Shown here: in pieces, positions 35,491-48,433 of the stretch
Numbering within the stretch: position 1 is the first letter of the stretch
How the letters are laid out: each line of letters starts with the position of its first letter
Assembly (NCBI RefSeq): GCF_016801865.2
Contig: NC_068939.1
Span: 152,960,240-153,024,239 of the forward strand
Direction: 5' to 3'
Origin: Culex pipiens pallens
Lineage: Eukaryota > Arthropoda > Insecta > Diptera > Culicidae
Length of the DNA stretch: 64,000 nt
Position numbers and translations under genes: made by a program
The notes under the pieces: generated by a model
What the model saw: the letters and a program-made list of their open reading frames with translations, nothing else
The model's database searches: none
What the model was told of the DNA's origin: nothing

Positions 35491-36239
35491 TAAAGCGTCC
35501 AATTTCCCCGGGATGTGGAATTCTCGGGAAACGGGAAAAAAATGTTTCAAATCCAGGGATTTCCCAGGATCTTGAGATATTTTTGAAGCGGTAATAAAAA
35601 CCAATTTACAACAATACATTTGTTATGATTTTGAAGCTTGAAATCAAATAACAAATTGATAACCATCAAATGGTGATAACCTAAACCTGAACATTGACAG
35701 CACTTGCACTAATTGTTTTAATGCATTTTGTTGTGCTTTTGATTTTAAATTAGAAAAATTTGTCAATTTCTATATTTTTTAGCACGAAAATAAACTACAA
35801 AATTATTATACAAAAACAAAGAAAAAAAAAATTAAGTCGATGATGTTTTGTACAACAAATATTTTTTATATTGAAGCTATAAAAAAATAATTTACAAAGA
35901 CAATTTTTAAAATCGCCAGGCATTCTGCGGATGTATACTTAAAAAAAAAACAAATTACCCAACTTTATGCTTATATAAGCCCTATACCAATTTTGTTGCT
36001 TTCAAAGTTCTATCTATTACTAAGCACACAACTGTTTCCATATTTTTACAAACAAAAACGAAATCGACGTTACAACCAACGTTTACAAACAAATCCCAAT
36101 TTCCAATTTAAAATATCAGATTTTTTTTTCAATTTCTGGAAAATCGGGACAAAATCTAGAAAATGTCCGGATTCTGGAATTCCTAGTTTTGGAAAAAATC
36201 CGTGAATTTTGACCCGAGAAATTCCGGGGTGGATTCTTA
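35491..36239. mobile_element. Degenerate hAT-like element
   Basis: Imperfect ends TAAAGCGTCCA and TGGATTCTTA, with the sub-terminal motif ttctcggg on the left and its partner cccgagaa on the right. Flanks gttgcttc and ggtacttc agree at 6 of 8 positions, as an old target duplication would. Interior AT-rich, no transposase. Confidence 0.4.
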
Positions 36240-36388
36240 GGTACTTCTATAGTTTTTGAGAAAAAAATGTTTTTATTTAGATAACTAAATTTATATGCTT
36301 ATTATCAAAAGACATATAAATTTTAGGTAATTTTTTTGAAAATTTGGAATTTTGTCTAAATTTGTTTAAAACTATCGATTCATATTAC

Positions 36389-37491
36389 TAGGGTTAGTGA
36401 ATTTTCACGATTTCGCGGACAGCGTGAAATTCGTGAAATTTCAAGATTTCCGTGAAATCCCGTGAAATTTATCCATTTTCTCAAATGAATTTCATGTAAT
36501 AACAACATACTAAAAATTTCATCCATAAAGACTTTTTAAGTGATTGTTAGCAAGACATAAATTTACATAGACGGAGAAAAAAGAGTTCCCAAAATCGTGA
36601 ACAAGCATTCATGAAAATGAGAACCACGAACAAAGTGTTCAAATTTCATGGTACGTTTTTCAAAATCGTACCATGGGATTTGAACACTTTGTTCGAGGTT
36701 CCCATTTTCATGAATGCTTGTTCACGATTTTGGGAACTCTTTTTTCTCCGTGTAAAATTGTGAAAACATTTACTGAGGAAAGAATGCTGCGATTATTTAA
36801 ATCATGTTAACAAAAATCGCTCAAATTAAAAAAACATTTTATCGGAATCATCAAGTTAACACATGGAAGATGTTATTCTCATACAAAAAAGTTTAATTTT
36901 TATAAATTTCGGTTTATTTCAACCAAAATTTGTTTAAACTGACTGAACGAGTATTTTTTGCGTTAGATTGTTTTTTTTAGAAATTTCAGAATTTGTTCTG
37001 AGTCCTGTTCAAATTTCACGATATTTGATTATTTGGTTGGATAATTCCCGTGGAAGTTAAAAAAGTACCATCTTTTCTTTTTTTTCTGTTCTGATTTTGA
37101 ATAAAATTTTAAAGATTTCGTTACATATTAAATTATATTTGCGTACTGATTTTAAATTTAATGGTGAGAATGAAAACCATAAACATATTTTTAACAGGGT
37201 AAAATGTCGCAGAATGTTCAAATTATTTAAACCATTTTGGCTGGACAAGATTGTTAAATCTTGCATTAAAATTGTGTCTCGTTCAAATTTAGTGAAGATT
37301 TTATTTAGTTTATTGAAGAATAATATATATGTAATGAAGCATAAAAAATAGTTTCTGTGATTTAAACATAAGATTTTCTGAGTTATTTGAACATTTTTCA
37401 CGTTCCGCGAAATTTCCGTGAAATTTGGTGTTTTGTAATTTAGGTCCCCGTGAAATTTGCAATTTTTGAGCGTGAAAAATCACTAAGCCTA
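36389..37491. mobile_element. Non-autonomous hAT-type transposon, 1103 bp
   Basis: Ends TAGGGTTAGTGA and the inverted TCACTAAGCCTA. The 8-bp duplication CATATTAC is exact at 36381-36388 and 37492-37499. Sub-terminal CGTGAAATT motifs are repeated in both halves. A TA-type MITE sits inside. Confidence 0.9.
36570..36752. mobile_element. Tc1/mariner-type MITE, 183 bp, nested
   Basis: Near-perfect hairpin with ends ACGGAGAAAAAAGAG and its inverse, bounded by TA on both sides (36568-36569, 36753-36754). The arms meet at ggtacg...cgtacc near 36660. It is younger than its hAT host. Confidence 0.85.
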
Positions 37492-37862
37492 CATATTACC
37501 TTTCAAATTGAATTCGAAGCACGAATAAAAAGTTGTCATATTTCAAATCAAATATCTTCTACTGAAAATTTCTTTAAATTTTGATTTTTATTCGAATTGT
37601 GGTTGAAAAACACATTAAAAAATATTCACAAACTAATTTTATCTTCCACTTGTGCAAGATTGTCCAAAGAATCCCAAATGCATTCCGTTTTTCGATTCGA
37701 ACTCATTTTCGTTGAGAAAATCATGACACTTAGAGTACCTTAAGTTTTTGCTATTCATCAACATTATCTTGATTATAAATCATAAATATAAATATTATAA
37801 GTATTAACTAACTTTTGAAACATTTCGAAATTTTAAGAAATCTTCTTCTTGAAGTACTATAC

Positions 37863-38872
37863 CACTGCACATTGGTCCAGATCGCAAGATTAGGTGGAAA
37901 ATGGATTTTCCGAAAAGAGGTGAAGCTTTGGTGTCTTCAGAAGAGTTGTTGCGAAAGAAAAGGGGCAACTTTTGGTTTGGTTCAAAATTAGGGTGGTTCA
38001 AGATTAGGGTGATTTTGAAAATCGAACTTTTTAGGAATATTTTTGGGATTTTTTGTCTTCTATAAAGTTGTTGGGCTCGCCAATTCAAGCAATTTAGTCC
38101 ACCAACATTTTATCTTGCAATCTACGCCTTCTACAACCAAATTAATTTTAGATAGAAACACAAAATATGATCAAAGATCGATTTGTTGACGCTCAATTAT
38201 GAGGGAAGATTCAGATCCAGAGGGATAAAATACATGGAAAAACATATAGTTGGATAATTTTCGAATTTCGTTAGGGTGGTCCCATACACTTTTCCCTTGA
38301 AAATAAGACATTTTCAAATGAAGATATCTCGAGTTTAAAGAAAAATACCCCTGGCATTATTTCAGCGTTTATAGTGCTAGATCTCCTCTTTCGAATGCAA
38401 CCTGGCGCTTAAAATTTGGCCTGCGCCTTTTTGAGATATTTGAGTTTTAAATTTGCATCTTTTTTACCTTAAAATTGTTGTCACTTTTGACCCTTAAGTC
38501 CAAATACACTTGTCAATACATAAAAATGTTCGTTTTTCAGAGTTCTAAAAGTGCCTTCAACATCACTTTTCTCTGAAACAAAGCCCTGAAATTCAACGTT
38601 AAAAAACAGATTTTTTAAAGGTTTGATCATGCTTTCTCTAAATTTGGTCGTAGAGGGCGTAGATTGCAAGATAAAAACTCTCAAAAATATCCCTGAAAAG
38701 TTAGATTTTCAAAATCACCCTAATCGTGAACCACCCTAATGTTGAACTGAACCAAAAGTTGCCCCTTTTCATTTGCAACAACTCTTCTGAAGACACCAAA
38801 GCTCCAAAACTTCACCATTTTTCGTAAAAACCATTTTTCACTAAATTTTGCGATCTGGACCACTGTGCACTA
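37863..38872. mobile_element. Palindromic TIR element, about 1.0 kb
   Basis: Inverted ends (ctgcacattggtccagatcg and cgatctggaccactgtgca); the arms share gtgtcttcagaagagttgtt and ggtggttcaagattagggtg with their inverses. I could not find a convincing target duplication. No coding content. Confidence 0.7.
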
Positions 38873-38879
38873 ACAGTAT

Positions 38880-40785
38880 GATTTCATAACATTCCGTACG
38901 AATTTAACTTGTACTCTACATTTTGCGGAAAAATATCTAACTTATCAAAGTCACACCGGCTTTTGAAGACACTTCGGTTTACGGTACATGATTTTGTTTT
39001 GCAATACAAATTTTAAATTTTCCAAATTTCCATCAACTTACTCAAAAAAAAGGAGCTCTTACAGGCCCGATTCTCCGATGCAACGTGCCACCGTAAATCG
39101 TTTAACTGCCAAACTTTGGCACACCCATCGTTACGCGAAGCCCTTTGGAATGGCCATGGAATGTCCTACAGAGAGATAGGACACACCAAAAAAGTGAAAC
39201 TTTTTCCGGACCACACAACATGGGGGAGACCCTCGCGCGTGGTAAATTGGCCACAATTATCCCAGGACTAATGGGGAACGGGAGAAGAAATGGGGGCAAA
39301 TAAATCATAATTATAGCCCGGGTGAGCCAGGTTCATTTTTCATTGGGTGACCCAGGCAGAGGGGCTCATGTATCAACATGGCGAGGGTCAGAAGGGAAAA
39401 AAAGCGTGTGGTTTAAAGCTCTGTCTAACGAGTTTGCTTGAATCAGTAATCAGCAAAGTCACGTTGTGGTACGTTGATTGGATTGAATTAGAAAAAAATA
39501 TTCAACTGTAACTATTTTTCGAACCGCATCACCGAGCTTGAAAGCAAAGCCAATCGGCAGCAAATAGTTTGTCACATTGATTGAATTTACTTTTCAACAC
39601 TGCAAATCCAATTAAAAGTATCAAAACATTCCCACGTAGACAAACAATCCGTATTTGTGGGAATTCCAACAGGCAGGGGACTATTTTCACACAAAAAAAA
39701 TCAGCCTAGCACTTCTCTGCAACCGGTTATGGGACTAAATTCATACGAATTTGTTGAAATGCGTAGAACTACAAAGGCCTCTTGTGCAATGACACAGTGC
39801 AGCTGTGAAGGTTACTTGGAGGGGAAAAAAAGAGACTGCACATAAAACAAGTTGCCTGTGATGTCCTTCAGGTGTCACGTGAAAAACTAGAAGTCACGCG
39901 GTGGGAACAAAGATTTGACGGATGACAGATTTAACATGACAAGGAAAGGGATTCGGAAGGTTGGAAGTGTTGATGCTCCACTTTTTTTTAAGGAGAAAAG
40001 CGAAAATCTCCACGGTATCTCCAAGTAAGTTTCGCTTGGAATTGCAAGTCAGCGGATCAATGTACCAAAAAAGGGAAATTTCCAGCCCTTTCATTTCATA
40101 GGACGGTGAAAACTCAATTAAAATTTCAGAAAATACCCAGAAGCCAGGAAGCAATCTCCGGTAAACGATAAACCACAAAACTGAGTGTACTTACTCATAG
40201 AGGAATATTTCCCGTCATCCAAGCTGACGGACCGGCAGCAATGAACGTTAAATTATTTTTTGTCGGTAAAACCATAAAAAGTTTATGTGGTTCAAAAAGT
40301 TCACCGAAACAATATAACTAGAAAAAAAAACAACAACGACCGATCTGTGTCCAAGCTCAGGAAAACGGTCGTTGCACACAGCATGTTTAGAAATTTGCTG
40401 CTCTCGACCCCCACTGCCAACTGACCACCACTGACAGCTGAAAGGTGGATACTTTTCCTGGGAAGGGGGCGAGAAAAACAATTTCGACAATGTTTTGAGC
40501 GGAAAACCGCACGATTCGTTGGCGATCGTCAGAGTGGTGATGTGGAAAATATTTGAGCTGAAGCAAAAACGGAAAGGGCGTCATAAAAATGTTCCAGCGG
40601 GGGTCAGTTGAAGGGTTTGGAACATTTCTTGCAGGTTTGATATGAAACGGTCAATAATTGGTAAACTACCCCAGGAGCACACGTGACCAAGTGCTTAGAT
40701 GAAGTGAAACACTTTGTTTTCGAATGTTGCACCGGCAGTGGTTTTCAAACGTAATTTGAAAAATTAAATTTGTTTTAGAAGAATG
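38880..40785. other. Unique GC-richer island, no confirmed gene
   Basis: Repeat-poor DNA with short frames on both strands and no supported exon; likely intronic or intergenic. Confidence 0.4.
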
Positions 40786-40789
40786 AGTA

Positions 40790-41498
40790 GTTAACAAATT
40801 AACAAATCAACAAATTAACAAATTAACAAATTAACAAATTAACAAATTAACAAATTAACAAATTAACAAATTAACAAATTAACAAATTAACAAATTAACA
40901 AATTAACAAATTAACAAATTAAAAAATTAACAAATTAACAAATTAACAAATTAACAAATTAACAAATTAACAAATTAACAAATTAACAAATTAACAAATT
41001 AACAAATTAACAAATTAACAAATTAACAAATTAACAAATTAACAAATTAACAAATTAACAAATTAACAAATTAACAAATTAACAAATTAACAAATTAACA
41101 AATTAACAAATTAACAAATTAACAAATTAACAAATTAACAAATTAACAAATTAACAAATTACCAAATTACCAAATTAACAAATTAACAAATTAACAAATT
41201 AACAAATTAACAAATTAACAAATTAACAAATTAACAAATTAACAAATTAACAAATTAACAAATTATCAAATTAACAAATTAACAAATTAACAAATAAACA
41301 AATTAACAAATTAACAAATTAACAAATTAACAAATTAACAAATTAACAAATTAACAAATTAACAAATTAACAAATTAACAAATTAACAAATTAACAAATT
41401 AACAAATTAACAAATTAACAAATTAACAAATTAACAAATTAACAAATTAACAAATTAACAAATTAACAAATTAACAAATTAACAAATTAACAAATTAA
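40790..41498. repeat. (AACAAATT)n 8-bp satellite, left block
   Basis: Near-perfect 8-bp tandem repeat with a few single-base variants (accaaatt, atcaaatt, caaataaa). It breaks off at the SINE-like insertion. Confidence 0.97.
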
Positions 41499-41974
41499 TC
41501 TAATCTAATCTAATCTAATCAGACCCTAGCGCAGCCAATCTTTCGAAGGGATCCTGGAGAGTGCCTTAGGTTAGATGACGCCTAGCACTCTTCTTGTCAT
41601 TTATTAACATTTGTAGTGCGCCATTGCATCGAAATGCATTGAAACATCACAAGCGTTAAAGCGGCCAGGCCTACTGCGTAAAGCCGTATCGCAGAGATGA
41701 CTCGTAATTGGGTTGAGTTTGAGCACAGAGTGTTCGAACAACAACACAATTCTGAATCGACAGGGGAGGAAGAAGCGTGGGGACACACCACCATACGCTC
41801 CGTGATTTTTGGTTGTATTCGTTGGGAGCACCATGCTAAGAAGGTTTGGTACTCCGGGACCCTCTGGGATGGGATATTGTATTTCCACGAATGCCCTGGA
41901 CACTATTTGCCGTGGTTATAGCGCCACAACTCGCTCTCTGTAACAATATTCCTAATTCCAGTCCACGCTCACCA

Positions 41975-42053
41975 AGTCGTCATGGCCTAGTGGTTAGCAT
42001 TTTTGCTTACCTATCCAAAGGACGGAGGATCGAACCCCGCCTCGAGCGACTTT
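41975..42053 (+). repeat. tRNA-like module, opposite sense
   Basis: Box A-like tggcctagtggttagc and box B-like GGATCGAACCC, with agtcg...cgact pairing at the ends. The anticodon stem is degenerate. It faces the Thr-like module 3' end to 3' end. Confidence 0.55.
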
Positions 42054-42107
42054 GATTTTTCGTTCATATTCATCATTTCAAATTTATGTGTTCTTATCTT
42101 TCTCGTT

Positions 42108-42183
42108 GGGAGCAGATGGGAATCGAACCCAGAACCATTCGCTTACAAAGCGAACACCGTAGCCAGTCAGCCACGGCCGCTCC
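42108..42183 (-). repeat. tRNA-Thr(TGT)-like SINE head
   Basis: Minus strand has a box A-like ggccgtggctgactggc, anticodon arm ttcgctttgtaagcgaa (TGT in the loop) and box B GGTTCGATTCC. The acceptor ends do not pair fully, so it is a SINE promoter rather than a working tRNA. Confidence 0.65.
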
Positions 42184-43390
42184 TTAAATTAACAAATTAA
42201 CAAATTAACAAATTAACAAATTAACAAATTAACAAATTAACAAATTAACAAATTAACAAATTAACAAATTAACAAATTAACAAATTAACAAATTAACAAA
42301 TTAACAAATTAACAAATTAACAAATTAACAAATTAACAAATTAACAAATTAACAAATTAACAAATTAACAAATTAACAAATTAACAAATTAACAAATTAA
42401 CAAATTAACAAATTAACAAATTAACAAATTAACAAATTAACAAATTAACAAATTAACAAATTAACAAATTAACAAATTAACAAATTAACAAATTAACAAA
42501 TTAACAAATTAACAAATTAACAAATTAACAAATTAACAAATTAACAAATTAACAAAATAACAAATTAACAAATTAACAAATTAACAAATTAAAAAATTAA
42601 CAAATTAACAAATCAACAAATTAACAAATTAACAAATTAACAAATTAACAAATTAACAAATTATCAAATTAACAAATTAACAAATTAACAAATTAACAAA
42701 TTAACAAATTAACAAATTAACAAATTAACAAATTAACAAATTAACAAATTAACAAATTAACAAATTATCAAATTATCAAATTAACAAATTAACAAATTAA
42801 CAAATTAACAAATTAACAAATTAACAAATTAACAAATTAACAAATTAACAAATTAACAAGTTAACAAATTAACAAATTAACAAATTAACAAATTAACAAA
42901 TTAACAAATTAACAAATTAACAAATTAACAAATTAACAAATTAACAAATTAACAAGTTAACAAATTAACAAATTAACAAATTAACAAATTAACAAATTAA
43001 CAAATTAACAAATTAACAAATTAACAAATTAACAAATTAACAAATTAACAAATTAACAAATTAACAAATTAACAAATTAACAAATTAACAAATTAACAAA
43101 TTAACAAATTAACAAATTAACAAATTGACAAAATAACAAATTCACAAATCAACAAATTAACAAATTAACAAATTAACAAATTAACAAATTAACAAATTAA
43201 CAAATTAACAAATTAACAAATTAACAAATTAACAAATTAACAAATTAACAAATTAACAAATTAACAAATTAACAAATTAACAAATTAACAAATTAACAAA
43301 TTAACAAATTAACAAATTAACAAATTAACAAATTAACAAATTAACAAATTAACAAATTAACAAATTAACAAATTAACAAATTAACAAATT
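42184..43390. repeat. (AACAAATT)n 8-bp satellite, right block
   Basis: Continuation of the left block after the insertion, 1.2 kb, ending directly at a GAGCAATTCTC element. Confidence 0.97.
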
Positions 43391-44466
43391 GAGCAATTCT
43401 CTACCAAAACCGGAAATGGATTTTATTTGATTTTTTTTGATTTAGCTCAAACTTTGTGGGGTCCTCCCCTATGACCAAAGAAGCTATTTTGTGTCATTAG
43501 TTCACTCATACAAGTCTTCATACAATTTTGGCAGCTGTCCATACAAAAATGATACGTAAATATTCAAACAGCTGTAACTTTTGAGTGGATTTTCTGATCA
43601 ATTTGGTGTCTTCAGGAAAGTTGTAGGTATTGTTGAGGACTATTGATAAAAAAAATTGGCACACGGAAAAAAAATTGCCGATTTTTTTTTGTTAACTTTT
43701 TTTTCTAAAAAACTAACTTTCCCAAAATACGTGATTTTCGAGATTTTTTGATATGTTTTAGGGGACAAAAACCCGCAACTTTTGATCCATAGAGAAGTAT
43801 GGTCAAAAAATCTGCCACCGATTTATGAATTTTTCAAAAATTAGAGATTTCTGGAAAAAATCAAAATTTCATACAAAAACAAATTTGAGCTATTTTTTAA
43901 ATGTAAAATTGAATTTGTAATCAAAAAGTACTCTACACATTTTTTGATAAAGCGCTCCGTTTTCAAGATATAGCCACCCAATGTTTGATTTCAGCGAAAT
44001 ATTTGCAGTTTTTCGATGTTTAAAAACAGTAACCATGGGTGACCAGTTCCAAAAATATTTTTTTTGAAAAATTCAGAAAATTTTCTAGAAAATTGTCTAA
44101 GAGACATTGAAGATTGGACCTCTGGTTGTTAAGATACAGAGGTTTAAAGAAAAAGAAACACGAAAATTGAAGTTTTCTTAGTCTCACCCAAACAACCCAC
44201 TATTGTCTTATGTCGATATCTCAGCAACTAATAGTCCGATTTTTGATGTTAAAATATTAAACATTCGTGAAATTTTTCGATCTTTTCGAAAACAATACTT
44301 TTTAATTTTTTGAATCAAGACTAACATTTCAAAAAGGCGTAATATTGAATTTTTTGCCCTTTTGAAATGTTAGTCTTTATTCATAAATTTTAAAAGTATT
44401 GTTATCGAAAAGATCGGAAAATTTCACGAAAGTTTCATGTTTTAACATCGAAAATCGGACTATTAG
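43391..44466 (+). mobile_element. GAGCAATTCTC family element with terminal hairpin
   Basis: Starts gagcaattctctaccaaaac at the satellite boundary. Its last 230 bases are an inverted pair (arms about 44237-44341 and 44356-44466), so the second arm is strongly shortened. Parts match 830-1110, 25262-25500, 28073-28560, 54016-54265 and 62648-63740. Confidence 0.7.
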
Positions 44467-45478
44467 CAGGGATCTGACACGCATGCAGTTTCCTGAAGGC
44501 CCTGCCAGAGGCGCTGTCACTATTGTTTACGTGTGGTTTTTGAAAAGGTCGTATGAAATAAATATATATTGTTCCTAAATTATTCTTTGTTAGTTTTTAC
44601 TATCTTTTGCATATTTTTGCGAGATAATTACAATTACTGCGTACATTTTTTCCACATTTTACAATTATTAGATAAAAAAAAAGTTCTACTTGACGATTCA
44701 AGTTATACAATACAACACAACACACTAAACTTTGCTAAAATATATTCTTAAGTGAAATTGTCTTAAAACCTAACTGTTCACTTGAAAAACACTGACAGTT
44801 CCATGTGATAAAAACAAAAGAGGAGCAGTGCGAGGGACGGGAAAATATGTCGTGTGAAAAGATATGACAAACGCTTGTTTCGGAATGTTGCCGTGCATGT
44901 GTCTATCGCTGTGTAGACCATCAACCGTCCGTTTCCGACGTCGTCGTCGTCTATGATGTGGTGTTGTTTCGTGTCTGATCCTGGAGTGTGTGATGTTTAT
45001 GTTTTTACAGTATCGTTTTTTGTTGCTGTTTCACCACAGGAAAAAAATACAGTGAAATGTGTGCTCGGTATATTGTGTGCGACCAAAGTTATGTCGAAAT
45101 CGTTCTCTGAAAAATTCCGAGCATAGCTTCGAATGGAGTTTGAGTTCGTTGGCGTTGTGCTTTTTTGGCACTTTGTTTAGTTTTGACATAGAAACGCAAT
45201 GAAAAGACTTTGACAGATGAAATAAGGCTGTATGTTTGGTAAATCGTTAAGGTGGTATTCTATCAAGACTTACACTTTTGTACTGACGAAATGGGAAAAA
45301 AGAAAAGAGCCTAGCCTTGAAGAACTCAAAATGCAATGAACCAACAGATCACAACGTTAACGTCATGGTATAAAGCGTTACAAAACCACTTGAATTGAAT
45401 TTTTCTCTCCCGTGGGGAGCAGGGATTTACTATCTAATAAATAAAAGAGTTTTTCGGTTTTTCTCCGCTCTAAACTAT
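44467..45478. other. Downstream flank of the P450 cluster
   Basis: AT-rich, with a GTCGTC-rich patch near 44937-44952. No poly(A) hexamer (AATAAA on the minus strand) is evident close to the P450 stop codon. Confidence 0.4.
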
Positions 45479-47108
45479 TTACTGGTACAAATTCCGCATC
45501 GTCAGCGTAACGGCATGCGGTCCGACCAATTTTGCCGTGATGGCCCACCGGAAGCGCATATCCGCCTGCCGGATGCTCGTGTCCAGCTTGAACTCCTGCA
45601 ATATCCGCACCAGCATGATCTTGAGCGAGTTCATGGCGTACCGATTCCCGATGCAGTTCCGAAATCCGCCACTGAACGGCAGATACGCGTACGGATGGCG
45701 CTCCTTTACCGCTTCCGGCCGGAACCGGTCCGGGTCGAATCGCTCCGGATCCGGACCCCACAGGTCTTTCCGCCGGTGTAGCGAGTAAAAGTTGAAGCAG
45801 ATGTGCTGCCACGGCGGGATCTGGAAGCCGTCTAGCTCGATGGGTTCGGCGTTGTTCCGGCCAATGAAGGGAACCACCGGACACAGTCGGAGCGTTTCTT
45901 TCAGGACCATTTCGGTGTACTCCAGCTGGCGGAGCGTGTCCTGGTTGACTGCGGTGTGCGGGCTGGGGAACACCTCGCGGATCTCGGCGACCACCTTGGC
46001 CTGGTGCTCGGGGTACATGGCCAGGAAGAGGCACGTGTAGGAGATGGAGAGGGAGGAGGTGTCGTTGCCCTGGGTTGGGAAGTGAAATGAAATTTAAGAA
46101 GGTATTTCGGTTATGGTGACAGTAACTTACCGCTGCTACTATGCCGTAAAGATGGTCGGAGATCTCTTTATCCGGAAAGTACGTCCCGTCCTGCCTCAGT
46201 ATAGTTAAAATTTGATCCAGAAAATTTAACGACTTGGCCTGACTGCAACCTTCCTTAACTGCTTTCCCCTCAAGATCAGCCAATTGCTTTTTTCGCTCTT
46301 GAATAATCTGTAATCGAGAGTTATCACTAAACACTCAATCAACTTCATCTCAACTCTCAAATACCTGATCGGTGAACCCATTGCAGAAGTCTCTCGTAAT
46401 CTTATCGTTCTTGTACGCCTTCGTAAACCGATAAACCGGTTCCAGATACCGATCAATGTTCAAAATTCTCTCCCCGATGCACTCCATCACTTTCTCCAAA
46501 CTCCGCACGTACTGCTTCTGCCCGTCCCGTTCCTCCATCCTACAACCCATGGTCGTACTAAACACCATCTCCAGCGTACACTCGGCCGTCAGCGGCAGTA
46601 TATCCACCTCGGACTTGCCATCGGCGAACGCCGCCATCGTCCGCACCATCTTTCGCGCCCTCGCGTCCATGATCGGAACAAACTCCGCCAGAACCCGCGT
46701 GCTAAACGTCGGATTCAGCAGCTTCCTATGCTTTCGCCACATCTGACCGCGCTGTTCCGTAATCAAGCTGGTGTTCAGCCCAATGTACTTGTAGAAGAAC
46801 GGTTTGCTGTACACCTCCGGTTTGTTCATCAACTGCTGGATCAGATCCGGATGGTTGACCAGCAGCACCGGAATCGGTCCCATCCACAGCTTCCCCACCC
46901 GGTCCACGTTCGCGTACAGCTTCACCATCAACCGGAACAGCTGGCAGCTGTTCTTGCCCATGAAGAACCCGGCGTGGCCGAACAACCGATGCACGGGCTG
47001 AACCGTGGGAATCTTCATCGCGTACAGATTGTAAATCACATAGTCCCGAAGCACGATCCAGGTGAAAAACACCACCAAGAACAGCAGAAACGCCAGAACC
47101 AGCCCCAT
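45479..47108 (-). CDS. Cytochrome P450, CYP4 clan, probably CYP325 family (3 exons, 503 aa)
   Basis: Predicted membrane-bound haem-thiolate monooxygenase of the endoplasmic reticulum. Exons on the minus strand: 47108-46365, 46307-46131, 46069-45479; introns of 57 and 61 bp start GT and end AG, both in phase 0. Seen in the protein: hydrophobic N-terminal anchor (residues 1-20), C-helix WRKHR (W124-R128), I-helix AAGNDTS (306-312), K-helix ETLR (E365, R368), FDPDRF (418-423) and haem loop FSGGFRNCIG (439-448, Cys446 as thiolate ligand). 503 aa is normal for the family. The open frame runs upstream to about 47204 but only through a GTG codon; the first in-frame ATG, with A at -3, is 47106-47108 and begins MGLVLAFLLFL, so I chose it. 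The haem loop has Gly-Phe where classical CYP4s have Ala-Pro, which is why I favour CYP325, from memory of the family. All catalytic motifs are intact. Tandem paralogue at 51896-53603. Confidence 0.92.
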
Positions 47109-47928
47109 TCTGCTACTAACCCGCCGCAGAACTTCCGTCGATCTGAATATCTCAAACGCAAATGAGGCTCCACACGTAACGGAACATGCGATAATACCTA
47201 TCACCTAGTTAGGTGGAGAAGGTCACACCAAATCTCCACCACCACGCAGAGGGGAACTTGCTAACCTCGTCAAGGTAGCTTAATTGTGGCAAGAAACAGT
47301 TGCGGGGTGACCTGCCAGCGGAACCGTTACAGCGGTTGGCTTACAAAAAGTGCGCGACGTCAGCGTCAGCGGTCACGACCGGTTGATCTCCGATACCAAT
47401 GTGAACGTTTATTTTTTTTTTTTTTTTCAAAAATTTGACGCAGTTTGAGTTGCTTATGTTACCCATATTTCTACTTTATTTCGACCTGCATCTAGAAGTG
47501 GGCATAAAGGGCTACGGTGAACACAGCAAGTATTGACTTGATTACTTAAAAAAAAAACAATTAAATGAACTTCAGTCCAACATGTGATTCCTTTTCGTAT
47601 TGATTGATGATCCTAACACGATTGCTATCAAAATTACCTCGTCTAATTAATTATGCAATAGTGGTTGTTAATTATTGATCAATGAAAAGATACACATTCG
47701 TAGACAAGCCTACCGCTGAGATAAACCAGTCTCATAGCTTTGACAAGTGGTTTCCCAACCTTTTGCGTCTAATACGGATCAAGTTGCTGCAATTGGTGTT
47801 GTTGTTCGTTAACCTTGTTCGGCCTACCCGAATATCGTCAATATGTGTAACATTTTTGTTCGTTTGTTTTGCTCCAGAGTCTAGCCCGTCTGGTTTTCAA
47901 CCTTGTGTTTGATTAGTTACCTCCATTT
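47109..47928. other. Presumed promoter region of the downstream P450
   Basis: Lies upstream of the 47108 start. About 260 bases are GC-rich and unique; no TATA box is evident. A T-run at 47410-47428 and AT-rich DNA follow. Confidence 0.35.
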
Positions 47929-48433
47929 CGACGCTGTCGTGCTATCTTATCGCACCCGCCATTTCGACGTTCCGAGAAAAACGCGTTTTAATGTTTGACC
48001 TTGAATAAACAAAAACTAGAGCACGCAATGTAAACAATAACAAACACGTTTTATTTGGCTGACCATGCTGTGCATTGTCCCGAAGTTTGGTTGAAGTTGG
48101 TTGCTGGAGTCCCGAGTTATAATTACAAATGTTTACGGTAACTTGTACGTGCGTCAAACGCGTTCTGACCGGAAATCCCTTTGGCCAGTTGTCGCACTTA
48201 CATCAATTTTCAGGGAGTGACAAGATAGCACGACAAGATTGAAACTTCTTTCATATGAGAGGTGACAAAAATCCGCGGAGCTTTTTTGGTTCTTATTGAA
48301 TATCTCAGGATTGAAATCTAACTTTGGGGATCTGTGAAGGTCAAAAGGTGAGGCATTGTGAGCTGCACAAAATGGTGTTCTTAACTCAATTTGGCCCAAA
48401 ATGCACGTGCGACAAGTTAGCACGACGGCGACG
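47929..48433. mobile_element. TIR element, about 505 bp
   Basis: Ends CGACGCTGTCGTGCTATCTT and the inverted, slightly diverged gttagcacgacggcgacg. The short gtcgtgctat/atagcacgac motif recurs inside near 48225. No coding content; target duplication not resolved. Confidence 0.6.

Larger units (their letters stand above)
41499..42183 (-). mobile_element. SINE-like element inserted in the satellite
   Basis: Read on the minus strand: a tRNA-like head (42183-42108), a second tRNA-like module in the opposite sense (41975-42053 on +), a body containing gtaggcctggccgctttaa, and a (GATTA)n tail ending at 41499. Body and tail match 5221-5579; another piece is at 60222-60395. The satellite resumes in full on the right, so this is an insertion. 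The target duplication cannot be defined inside periodic DNA. Confidence 0.75.

Noticed and set aside
40790..43390. CRISPR-like regular array
   Set aside because: Contiguous 8-bp repeats without spacers in a eukaryotic genome.
45378..46334. Single 318-codon frame over the P450 3' half
   Set aside because: It reads through the 61-base intron at 46070-46130 and then continues in the wrong frame.
47109..47204. N-terminal extension of the downstream P450
   Set aside because: The open frame upstream begins with GTG; the in-frame ATG at 47108 gives the expected membrane anchor.
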